DNA from: Ectocarpus siliculosus
Taxonomy: Eukaryota > Sar > Phaeophyceae > Ectocarpales > Ectocarpaceae
NCBI GenBank assembly: GCA_000310025.1
Contig: FN649746.1
Location: 1,512,757-1,576,756 of the forward strand
Length of the DNA stretch: 64,000 nucleotides
Direction: 5' to 3'
Shown here: in pieces, positions 27,401 to 39,400 of the stretch
Layout: the number at the start of each line of letters is the position of its first letter
Position numbering within the stretch: position 1 is the stretch's first letter
Position numbers and translations under genes: made by a program
Notes under the pieces: generated by a model
What the model saw: the letters and a program-made list of their open reading frames with translations, nothing else
Databases searched by the model: none
Told to the model about the DNA's origin: nothing

Positions 27401-30400
27401 CCACCTGGCATGGGAAAGAGTGGACGAACAAAACACAACAGATGTCTTGTGTATGTCCGCGCATGAACACGTTCGCCTATTCTCGCAAGGAGGGACGCCA
27501 TCGTCGAAGGGGGATGTTTCAAGGGCGTCGAAAACTTGCCAGCCAGTTTTACGTCATCCTGTTCCTCACGCTGCTGAACAGATGGTCACGAGACAACGAT
27601 TTAACACTGCAACGAAACTGCGCGCTAGCTTTTGATTTTTGAAAAGCTTTTGGTGATGAGGATAGAACGCCCGTTGCAAGCAACCGGTTACCATTCCCTT
27701 TAGTCTATTGCAGACCGAATCCCGAAAGAATCCTCCATGAATGCAATCCACTGCCCTAATAATTGGTTGGGCAGAACTGGTGGCCTACCCACGACGATTT
27801 CAGATTTTCAGCAGTGCAACTCTGTGTCGCGTAGACCCCTTGCTTCCTTTTCAAAAACATGCTAAGAGTGTTGGGGCCCCCCACCTGTTCCTCGAGTGGG
27901 CCGCCACTCCCAGACTTTGCTCTGACCATCGCGTCTTCGTCCGCAGTGCTTACTAACATAAAACAGGACTGCACAAAAGCCTGTACGATTGAGCACGATA
28001 TTTCAGCAGGGAAGGGTTTGGGTGAGCACATCAGTACTACATACTACATCGACCACGACCACTCGTTGGACATTTGACGAGTGGTGACTGTCTTTTTGAC
28101 GAATAGTAGGCATCAGCCTATAGGCATCAGCCTACATGCTAGCCAACACCCGAAGTGCACACCGTCCACTTCATTGAACGTACTTTAGCTGTAGGTTCAT
28201 CCACCGCTCGAAGGCTCTTGAAATACCATGATGGACCGCAGCAGGGAGTTGGGGAAGAGACGAAGCTGTCATCTACCATGCAGTAGTACTTGCTTCGGAA
28301 AAATACTGGTGTTTTTCCAACCTGTGTACGAGTACAGCACCTGAAGGACCCCCCTCGGGCATCTGTCCAGGACCTCAGGCTCAAAGGCTTGGCCAACCAA
28401 GGGACTGGCCATCCATCCATCGCGAAGGTCAGTAGTCACGGTCCCTCCAATTGTCGGCACGTCCTTTGTGACTGTGGCGCCACTGTTGTCCATCCGCCCG
28501 ACCACTCCGTAGCGGCCTGCTTTCCTTGCTGAACTTTTGGTCAGAAGGTTGCCCGCAGATAGGGTCATGAGCTCTCGATACACCTCCGTTGCCGCCTAGA
28601 TTTAAAATTGGCGCACGATTGTGCGAGGAGGGTGAAAAAAAACACAAAACGTTAGACAGTTAGCAGGTAGATAGTGAAAGCCGCTCGTTAGGCTGCGATC
28701 ACACTCTTGGTTCCCACTCTCACTACACGGCAGACGCGTTTCTTCACCTGAGCGGCAAGAGACGAACACCCGAGGCCAAGCGCCGTCCGTGACAGGTGCG
28801 CCCAGCACAGCGGCAGCGGGAGTGGGTTAAGAGTTTCCACCGGGGAGCAGGCCTCGCCGATGCCCTCTCCGATTAGGTTCCCTTGCTCATCAAATGCGGC
28901 GACGGCGAACACCTGATATGGAGCGGCATATTACAGCACCACCATTTTTCGTTTTGGGAGATCGTCGGTGGGGGCACTTAGAACAAACTCGCAACCGTAC
29001 GGGATTGCGTTGTTTCTCGCCCATCTTCCCAAGCAACCGATACAAATCTAAAAGCCCGACGGGTACGATGCTGGGGGTTCGGTAGGGGCGATATCCCAGT
29101 CAACCCTCCCGGTAGTTCAGCATGTCGGCCGGACCACTTACGTAGCTCTCATTGGCGACGAGTCCACGGATTGATACGGCGTCGCAAATCCCCGTGCTTT
29201 CGTCGAAGGGTATCGGCACTCCCAGCCCTGCATAGTGTGTATTGCTCAACGTGACGCCCGTTCCGGCTCCCTCGGGCTTACCATAGACGCATACCTGCAC
29301 GTTTGTGGATGGATACGACAAACCAGGCACATAGAAGTGATTTTTCCAGAGTGAGTCTGGTGAAGCAGTCAGAAAACAGTACCAGACAGTGTCGCACCCG
29401 ATCGTTCCATGCATAGGAACTTGTCCAAACCAAGGCTATCGTGATTAGGAATAAAACCGATCCAAGCTGCCAACCAAGAGTGCTAGTAGTGGCCACGAAA
29501 AGGCCACACACAGCAGTTCCAACAATTTGTGTGAATGTCATTGTTGGACGAGACGCGAATAGAGCACTGAACAGTATCTGATTGAATACAACCCCAAAGG
29601 AAAAAAGTTGTCTCCCGCTGTCGCCGGCGCCACTTTACATCAAACCACCTGTGATAGGGCACAAGAGAGCGAGCAAAATGTATTATTTGTGCCTTGGTAT
29701 CCCCAAGACGAAAGAGATGATAACGCGTTCAGAAAAAAAGGTCGACTTACTTTGACTACCCTTCGCGCTTTCGCTGGCGGTCTTGCGGCGTGCCGAGACA
29801 TCGCCGCAGTAGTAGAAGTGGCGTTGGACAACTTAAGGGTTGTTTCCACCGCGTGGTCGCCGCCGTCTACCCCGCGTCCGTCTTTGCTTCCTGCTGCCTT
29901 CCCATGCTGATGCTGGTGCGAAGGAGGAAAGAGCAAGGGTAGTAGCTCAATGGAGTTGTGGGACCTCGAAACAAGAAGAGGGGCGGGAGGAGGCGCGCGG
30001 ATTGACGCCCTTCTGTTGTTGTTGTTGAGGTCGCTGTTGTTGTTGACGGTCAAACGTTGTTTCGATAGACTCCTCCTGCCGGCTTCGCTGTCGTCCCCAC
30101 CTGTGTTGGCAGCGGGGATCATTCCGAGAAGAAATTTCTCGGTAGCCTTCGCTTGCCTACAGCACAAGAAGCAGCATCAACAAGAACGGTTGGGTGGTTT
30201 AGTCGGGCATGGATACATCGTGATTTTGCCCTAGCGGTGGCGAGAGCTTTCGCCAGACCAACAGCGCTGCCACCCGTCCTCCAGGCCATTCACACATAAA
30301 GTGGCAAAAATAATTTCGGACAGGCGGCATCGAGACTGTACGAATTGGGGACGAACACAAGCAGAGGCAATATCATTGGCAACACAAAATTTCGAACCAT

Positions 30401-33400
30401 ATCGCGGCCTAGTCATCGTGTTTTGCTGTTGAAAAGCTGCAGTACTCCGTTTTCTTCTTCTTGCCTGAGCAGGCCTGCGGCTTCCGCAATGAGACCTTCT
30501 TGTTCTCTCCTGTTTGTCCTTAAACGAGCGATCGTGGCCAGCAACAGCGCTCGGCAGTACGGGTTTCGTCGGAATTCCGACGTGAGCCGTGCCTCAGTTA
30601 CCGGACAGCTCTCGATCTATTGCCGATTAGTTGGGAACAAGTCGAAAGGGCGGGGACACGGGGGAGATCGGACCCTCCCTCCAGAAACGTGGATAGACTT
30701 TCCAAGACAATGGGGGTGTGCCACCCCACAACCGTTCCCAGAACTGCTAAATCACGGGCCGCCCACAATGTGTGCCACCCACATAACGTCCCCTCGAGGA
30801 GGGTGGACTGTTTCGAAATATTTGTTCTGGATTTTTCTGCAATGTTGGCCTCCCCGCATTGGAGGAGATCGATCCAGGTCCAACCCTTACCCGGGGCGAA
30901 CTCACCCAGCTGCACACGTCCCAACGTTCAATGCACTAGCCTCCCTTCCTCCCTTCTTCTTCCCTCATGTTCTAATCCAAAGCAGTGGTCGTCATCATCG
31001 GTATGATACTCAGTGTATGGGGGATCAAGGAGAACGTACAAACAATCAGCAGACCGCCTGGACAACAAGCACACAAACCTCTTACCTCGTCGCCCTTCCA
31101 TGGTCCCAGGCCGTCCTTCCCCTTGGTGGTGGCCGGCGCCGCCGGGGTGAGACAAATCTCGCCGCCCTGCTTGGCCCCCTCGAGAGCTGCGGCAGCCTTG
31201 GTGAGCAACGGCCCCGCCCCAGCCGCGCACACAATGGCGTTCGTGCCTGTCAATGCTTTCGTGACGCCCCCGGTACTACCGCCGCTCCCATTTCCCGGGC
31301 CTCCTACGTCTACAGGAAGCACGACCGACCAGCCTGCAGCCAGCGACCCTGCCAGGGTGTCGAGCCTCCCATCCGAGTCGCCGAAAGTAACCTAATACAC
31401 GAAAAAAATGTTTAGTTCGACTATATTCATCACCCGGAGTAGACTCTAGGAAACACCACAGTTCGGCTCACGTCGGGCGATGTGGCCATGGAAAATGTAG
31501 GAAGTGGTGTCTTTGTGTCACGTACCTAGGAGACTGCATCAAAATCCGAGAATTGGCAACATCCAGGCCAGGAGGAAAGTCCGGAATGCTCACGCGCGCG
31601 ATCGTTTTTCTTGGTGCAGCGCCCGGTTTCATGGGCGTGAACGTTTGGAGGTGTGCCGCGTTCGGGGGGTCACACACGCGGCGAGCTGGTGAAAGGAGGA
31701 ATGCTTACCTTAGAGGTTTTGTTGGGAGACCGTTTTCGTTTCGACGCGTTTCTGTGCGCCGCAAGCCTGGCGGCTGCCTCGGCCTTCTTGTGCTTTGCCA
31801 GCTGACAAGCGGTGTCTCGACCCATCAAGAGCTCGACTCGAAACAGAGTGCTTGTAATATCCTGTTGATTGATCAGGGTTCCAATTTCCAAGCACAAGGG
31901 GGGCAAACCACAGTGTAGAGCGACATTCGTGGGAAAGGGCGAAGCATGAATGGCGTTGAATGGATGCTGACGTTAGCTCCTCTTGACAGCAGCGAAAATG
32001 ACAAAGCAGCAGCTCACGCCACCACCCACCGCCACCAACGTACTGGTGCCGTCAAAACCACAGGGTGAGCACCTCCGATCGCGACAAGTATGGGCTAGGT
32101 GTGGGATCAAGGTCATTGAAAATGATATCAAGATCTTGTACCAAGCCAAAGACTCTTCTTTACTTCACCTTCACTCAGCTTCGAAGAGCCCCACCTCCAC
32201 ATCGATTCGAAATTTTTGTCGCTGGTGCTTGCAGTTCATGATAGGGTCGGGGCTACGTTGAAACACGCTGCTCGACCTAACAGCTCTAGATCTCGCCAAC
32301 GCTCTCTTACTGTTGGACGAGAGTACAGATCATAGCCGCCAGCAACATTTCACATGTTTCGCGACATTTTGCGCTCCCTCGCAGCAAAATTGCACTGACC
32401 AGCTGTAGCGCTGACAGTTCCTGGAACCCCATGTCCGCCTCCACCTCCCAATCTCCTCGGGCATTACCGCCACCATCACCGCTGTTTCCACGTGTGGTAT
32501 TGATAGACTCCGCCTCGTTGTGAAACGAAGCGGTCACGGAGGCCCTCGTTAGTGCGCTGCTTCTACGGCTGCTGTTGCTTCTCATGTTGCTGCTGCTGCG
32601 GTTGCCGTTGGTGTCCTCGGTGGTCGTCGCATGATGTAGATGGTTGCAGATAACGCCCTTGCGGTGCTTATCGATACTCGCCAGGGCACTCCGTAGTGTC
32701 TGCGCGTAACCAGGCCAGCGTGCAAGGTCACACTGATGCTACGTCCTCACAGACGCGCAGCTTGATGTCTGCAGTACGAACACTATTGGTACGCCCAGTA
32801 GAGGTCAGCTGAGGGTTGGAGCTACCTCCAGCATCTTGAAATATAGACCTACTACGAGTACGAGAGCAACAACGGCCGTTGGAACTCTCAAACAATCACG
32901 CTGGGCGCAAACGCAACCGACAATCGATTAACGGTAGGCCTTTCGTGGGCCATCTCTCGAGGATAGAATGATGCAACGACACATGTTTTCTGCCCTGTCG
33001 AACTACCAACATGCGCGGGGGTATGCGCTCTATGTGGGTGAGGGTGGCGGGGATATTTGCCCTTCACATTGGCAAAGCATGTAAGGTCCATTCTGACACG
33101 TTTCGCGTATCCCATGTGGGTGTGACAAAAAATCCTCAACACCGTTACACACACCTGACAGGCCTTTCGACGGTCCCCTCGGAAATCGGCCTGCAGGATC
33201 GCAAGTCGCAGAGCGACAGTGGCCCGTAGGGACTCATCATCCGCGTTTAACGCCGACAGGCAGGCGCTTATCGTTTCCAGCGAGAGCAGAAGCGCATCCT
33301 GCGAGGGTTGATTGAATGCGAGGGGTCAACAATTGGTTTGCCATGGACTTGACGCCACTGACCGCGACTCTCCTTTCGCCCTACGATCAGACATTTTCCT

Positions 33401-36400
33401 GCCCAAAATTTGCCGCAAGGAGACATCCGAAGCACCTACTACAATAGGTCACGTGTTGGTCGTATTATTTTGGCGTACCAATTATGTACACTATCGTCGG
33501 GCTGCAGGTCTGCCCTACTCGTCGGGACAGCCTTGTTTGCGAGATGGCCTGGGTCGTGCCTCGCGACAGCTAAAACTGGCCACAAAGATTCGAGTTCGGT
33601 GTTTGTTCGAAATCGGCACGTAGTGCACTTGGCAACAGTTTACAAGTTTTGCGTTGCAATTGCAAACCACGTACCGTGGCACCACATCATGCTAAGGTAC
33701 GTTCGGTACTTTTTGTCTGAAGAGAGACGAGCCCAAACGACGCCAGCACCGATCGCACTTTGACCACGGTGTTCAACCTCCGAACATTGCTGCTGTGCTC
33801 CAACTGCTTCTTTTTAGGGCGCGACCCCTCACCATGAGAGGCAAGTCGATCTCGGCTCCCCCCGGCAAGTCGTCCAGCCCCTCCAGGATGCTGGCCACGT
33901 AGGGCTCCCAAAGCGACATCGTCGCGTCAAGGAGAGCCTCTCCTCGACTTTCTAGGAGATGGCGGTAATGACCGACCAACGCCTGGCATTGCGACCCGCC
34001 GCCGATTTGGGCGCAGAAGGTTGTGAGCTAGGTTTAAAAGCGATAGACTACAGCGTGGAGGCGGCCCGATGACACGAGTTGCCAGGGGTGCGGGCGTGGC
34101 AAGCGAAGGGTAAGGGCCGCAAGGTTGTCCAACATACGAACGTAGGGTTTCGGGGCTTCCAATAGCTTAGCAACTTTGATAGGCCGTATATACGCGGATG
34201 AATTCAGAACTGTGCTGAAAAGAGGGTACACAATTCAATACGGTGCCCTATCGACCGATCTACAGTAGGAAATGCACGGGCGTGGGGCGAGGGACGAGTA
34301 AATACCTGGTATGCTGGCGTGGAGAAACTGTGACGCTACATATCGCACACGATTGCGGGGGTGAGCTCGCCCGTCGAGGACAACCGTGATGATACGGCCA
34401 TCACCGTGTACCGTACGTCTTCCTTACCCTTGCAAACGTTTGATGGAATGCAGTACAGGACAACATTGCTCTCGGTGTCACCTTGCGGAGGAGGCCCACC
34501 ACCGTTAGCATCGGTGTAAGGTTGACTCTGACGCCGACAGTGCCATGTCTTCCCAGGGCAACTTCTACGACCTGTTGGGATGATCAAGTAAACGCGAACC
34601 ATGACTCGGCCACATGTGACCACCTATTTGAAAAGTTAGAAATACTCGGTTGTGCGAAGCACTGGTTCCACTAGACCGCGCACTTCACAAAGCACGCGTG
34701 TGAAGCGACGCTGCACTGTGATGGGCTCAAGCAAGCACTACACTTTCAAGCGACACAAATGGCTCTCGTGTTAACTATTACCAGCTTCTTGTCGGCGTGT
34801 GTTGAACACACACCCCCGCAGCGTGATCGTGGTCTCCAAGCATACCACGAGTACAGCTTTCAGCAACAGTATTAGGCTAGGCTTTTGGAAAGGGACGGGC
34901 ACCCATGGCTTTGTGGAAGTGGCGGGCAAGCATATCGATATTCACACCTCGGCCGGTCGGGTTGCCTTCAGGGGCTCTCGCAGCTCCTCCTCCACACTCA
35001 TAACCACCGCCCCTTTCGATATCCCACGACCGCTTCCTCCTTCAGCAGCAGCGGGTAAGGCCAGAGAAGCGCCTGAACCTGCTCGTTCCTTTTCGCTGCA
35101 GTCTCCACTGTCGCGGGAAACAGAATCCGATGAACACTCGTTTGCCGTTTGGGTGGACGATATCGGTTTCGACGAGCCCTCTCTACTCGCCGGTGGCGTC
35201 CGCTTGAGGCCTCCCTTCTCGGCTGGTTTCGGTGGCTCCGGCTTGTCTCTCCACGTCTTCAGGCGCTTGCAGCTGGTCCAAAGAGCGATTTCGAACCTGA
35301 AAGCGTGTGTACAAGTTGTGAGATGCGGTACGAGGCACATGGCGGAGACACAATGGTGCTATTGCACTCCGAAAGCACCTATCACCTTGGAACGAGTGCG
35401 ATGCGGCTACTCTGCAAGATACTCTAGACGCTTTGAATAAATATGGCTGTGGGAAGTATTGCAACGAGTTGATACGGTCGGATGATAGGATGACATCCGA
35501 GGGTGTTGTTTCGACCAGCTTAGCAGAATGAAGGGTACAATACCCCGGAGGATTTCTTCATTTATGATATCAAAGATAAGCCAACGAACGGCCACCAGAC
35601 CAGCGTGCCTCTGAGTCAAACCCACAAACACAAGCAACGTCCGGCCAGATGACTACACAGCAGTAGTTACCGGTGCAAGTTTCACAATAGACGACATTGG
35701 TCGTGCATCGTGTGGTAGCATAAGCCCGAGAAGCATCCCATTGTCACGATCTTGCGGCGGATGATATTTTGCAGCCTAGTCTTCAACGCAGAAAATACGT
35801 TGCCACCATCCCTCACCAGAATGCCCGACACTCATTCCGCCCGAGGGATCCCAGCGAGGCTTGTCGCAGGCGCTGCTTTGTCGACGGTAGCATCGCCTCC
35901 CACGCCTGGAATTCGCCAAGTTGATACATCTCGCGCATAAGCTGCATCTGGTCGGGGGGATATAGCACCGGATGCGCAACACACCAACGGGGTCGTATCA
36001 CCAAAAGTTGAGGAGACGAGTCAGACAAATGGAGGCACGTGCGGCTGAGGAATGGAATCTAAGGTCCAATAGTGATTGAGATAGTCCAGCCTCACACCTT
36101 TGAATGCTACAATACGTTCCCAATGTTGCGCCTACGCGTGTCCGAAAAAACGTACGTTGAGGGGGGCCATATCACCAACTGCCTCTATCAGATTGCTCAC
36201 CTCTTGGTCGATATGGAGCGGGAATGTCTCATCGCTACCGTTGTCAGTACTCTCATTCTCCTCGCCCGTGAGCAGTTCATCCTTCTTGAGACCGCCCTCC
36301 GCGTCATTCGTCACTTCCTCTCCACCCTCCCCCCCCTCGGGAGCAGGCGGCAGCAAGAGCGACACGGCGAGTTTACACGCCAAGGAAGACTCACTAGCGG

Positions 36401-39400
36401 TCAGCGATCCAGCACTTCCATTGACCGAAGAGCGTCGGTCGCCGGACCCGATGAGTTCCAGCAAAGCCGCTGGTCGTTTCGATACATCGGGGATCTTATC
36501 GAACAAACAGGGTGAGGGATAGCGTGAGGGAAGGAAGGTCTGTGAGTCGAGGGGGATGTCATCTCGCCCGCTGGTCTGCATCCGCCAGGACAAAAGGGCT
36601 AAACTACGTTTCCAAAGTTGCATGGGAATGAAAAAAATGACATGAGTCGTATGACAGAGGTGTCATGTGTATTAGCGAGCGGGAAAAGCCATATCGTCGT
36701 ATATCGTCACATCCTCTGGGATCGGACCGCCGTAAGCTGGCCGAAAAGCGGAATGACGAAACTTTATCCCCGGGGCAACCCGTAACTGCAGGTTCCTGCA
36801 AGAAACAGTACCGTGCTGTTCCCCTCGATACAATCCTAGACAGTGTTGTGCGAAACAATCACTTCCCGGGGAGAAGTCGAGCATTTTTTGTCACTGATGC
36901 TATCGCTGGTTATGCCAACGTCCTGTCCTCAAATCATGGTTGTGGTTGGTGTGACGGTCGTCCAAACCCCAAAGCGATATTGCAAGGAAGTAGGCCATGA
37001 AGCACCCGCTGATGCTGAATGCTATTTTCGTTAACTAATCCTCCAAACACTACATCTTTGAGCGGTTTATTGGTTGCAGTTTCACTGTTCGGTTTGGGAG
37101 ATGTCAACAATACAATTTACAAAATGCAGATGCATTGGCCCCCACTCAAAGCTCACATGCTCGTCTAGCAGTCCGCTGAGGTCCTCCTCGCATAGCCCTC
37201 CCTCCACGTTTTCGTCCCCGGTTCCGCCGACGTTATCACCGCCTTCACTAGTTTCCCCGACTGCCGACGACGGTGGTCGTTTGGCAGCCGCGGTGGCCAG
37301 GGTGGCGTACTTAAACGTCAGTAGCGTCAGGTCACTCTCCGCGACATCGAGGGTTTCCGTTACATTGGGGGGGATAGGTGGGTCCATCCCCTCCTGACGA
37401 CGAAGTTCCCTGACCTACGAACCAGGTTGGTGGCGGTTGGGAGCAAGGTAGGGAAGGATTCACTGGGGATCAGGTCATAGTCAAGAGCATGTTGATCAGC
37501 AAACATTGCACGCAAAGTACTGTGTTTTTTGCTCAGAATCACTTTTCTGGTTGTACCCTGTCGCCCTGCCAAGAAATTTAAGTTAAGCCATAAATGGATG
37601 AGGCTTAGGTTGACTCGTAGAACCGCTCGTGTGTCGTGTTTTGTCATACGTAATTGACCACTGTCCATTTGCCTGCTTTCTTGAGATGAACGTCTGTGAC
37701 AAGATCTCCTTACTCAGATCCGCCACACCCACGGCGAGCGCATTCTCCGTAGTTGCAGGAACGCAGTAGCAACGCCTTCACCGGCGCGTAGATGACTGCA
37801 TTGCCTCTGTTCTCTCACAACGTCACAGGTGTCACCACAGGCAGGCGCTTCCGTTTATCTCTCCCTAGACCACTTCTTACTTGATTGTGCAGGTCAAGGG
37901 CGTTCCGCTATTCCTCAGGCCCTAATCCTAAGAAAAACGCTGGTGCTGACAATGACTTTAGGCACCAATGCACACGGGTCGAGTACATGCTGGCATCGAA
38001 TCCCGGACTGAACATTGCGTGAGGTTGAGTACCTTTTGTAATGCGTGGGCGGCGCACTTTGTCGCAGCTGCAGGTTTTCCAGAGTCTTCGAAGGCGTAGC
38101 ATGTTGCCACTGCCAGCCGGGTCCGCCATGGGAGATGCTGCTCGTTTTCGTCCGTTGGGCGCAACACACGCAGCAAATCCATGACGAAAACGAAGCCATG
38201 AACAGGTTTACTTCTTCTGGTACATTTGACTTCAGCAGTGCAAGCAAAGGCTGATACTGAATGGGTCCCCACCATTGGACACGGCATTTTCGCTAGATTA
38301 TAGCTGTGTCCCAAAGGAAAACTGCACCAAGAAGCAACATGTTGTATTCTAAAGATAGCGAAATTCTTGCAGGGTGGCTGCATGAATCTATCGGGTGCAC
38401 AGGGGCAACACCAACGAACATGTCTAAACGTGACGTTCACGGAAGCGAAGGTGTGTCGGGCGCTGATTAGGGGGGTGAACATACGGCTACACGTTCAGCG
38501 CTTCGCACCAACACCGCAACACAGCTTTCTGAGAATTGCATGCTTGCATCGAACAGATAACCATCCAGGTTATACCTTCACTGTGCTTAGGCTGACCATG
38601 GATTCCATCGCGATTGTGCTCCACGCCAGGAACTCCACGACCTCACCACCGTGGCCCAAAGCGGACAACGGCTCGCACCAGTCGAACAGGATAACGCATC
38701 CTTCAAGCACCACCCACGACACAGCATCGTGCTCATCCTGAGCGATTAAGTTGGTGCGCACGAACTTGAGTTCGATTATGTGCGCGGGGCAGGTAGGTCG
38801 CAACGCCTTTCCCCCATTGCAGAATCTAGCAGAACGGGTATCGTAAACATTCGGCAGTGTTCGAACGGAACCCTTTCTCCGCCTTGGCGATGCTTACCTT
38901 GGGCCTGTTGAGCATCAACCGCATCGCGCTCTGAATTCTTCGCAAGTGAGTTGTGACTTTCGTGAGCGTTGCTGCAAACTGCACGTGGGGGTCCCTTGTC
39001 AACTCCACGCCTACGTCGAAGAGGTACGGGCACAAGGGGCGAGCTTATGAAGGCTTTCTGCCATGCCCATCGCTGATGGAAAGTTCGGGCGGAGTGTATG
39101 CCTCTCATTGGAAAAAAATATTGGTAGGTTCGGGTTCATGGCCTCGCTATTGCTCATGAACACTGGGCAGGATAGGTTACTCTTTGCAGTTCAGGTCATT
39201 GACTACGACTGCTTGTGCGAGAGGCACACCGCGGAAATCTGCTTTTTACTTGGCAGCGCGTGCTGCTTTGTGTGAGCCGTTGTAAGAATAAATGCACGTC
39301 TCGGATGCTTACGTTACGGCCCCGAAACGATGACGCTTGCATCTTCCGGTCGCCACACAGTAGGCGTCACGAAAAAACTTTCACCAAGAGGAGCTATCCA

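Noticed and set aside
31498-31677. Minus-strand frame DPPNAAHLQTF…SRILMQSPR that looks like a CFAP54 exon
   Set aside because: It lies only about 30 bases past the donor of the 31966-31709 exon, ends out of phase with the next exon (31391), and the direct join of those two exons keeps frame.
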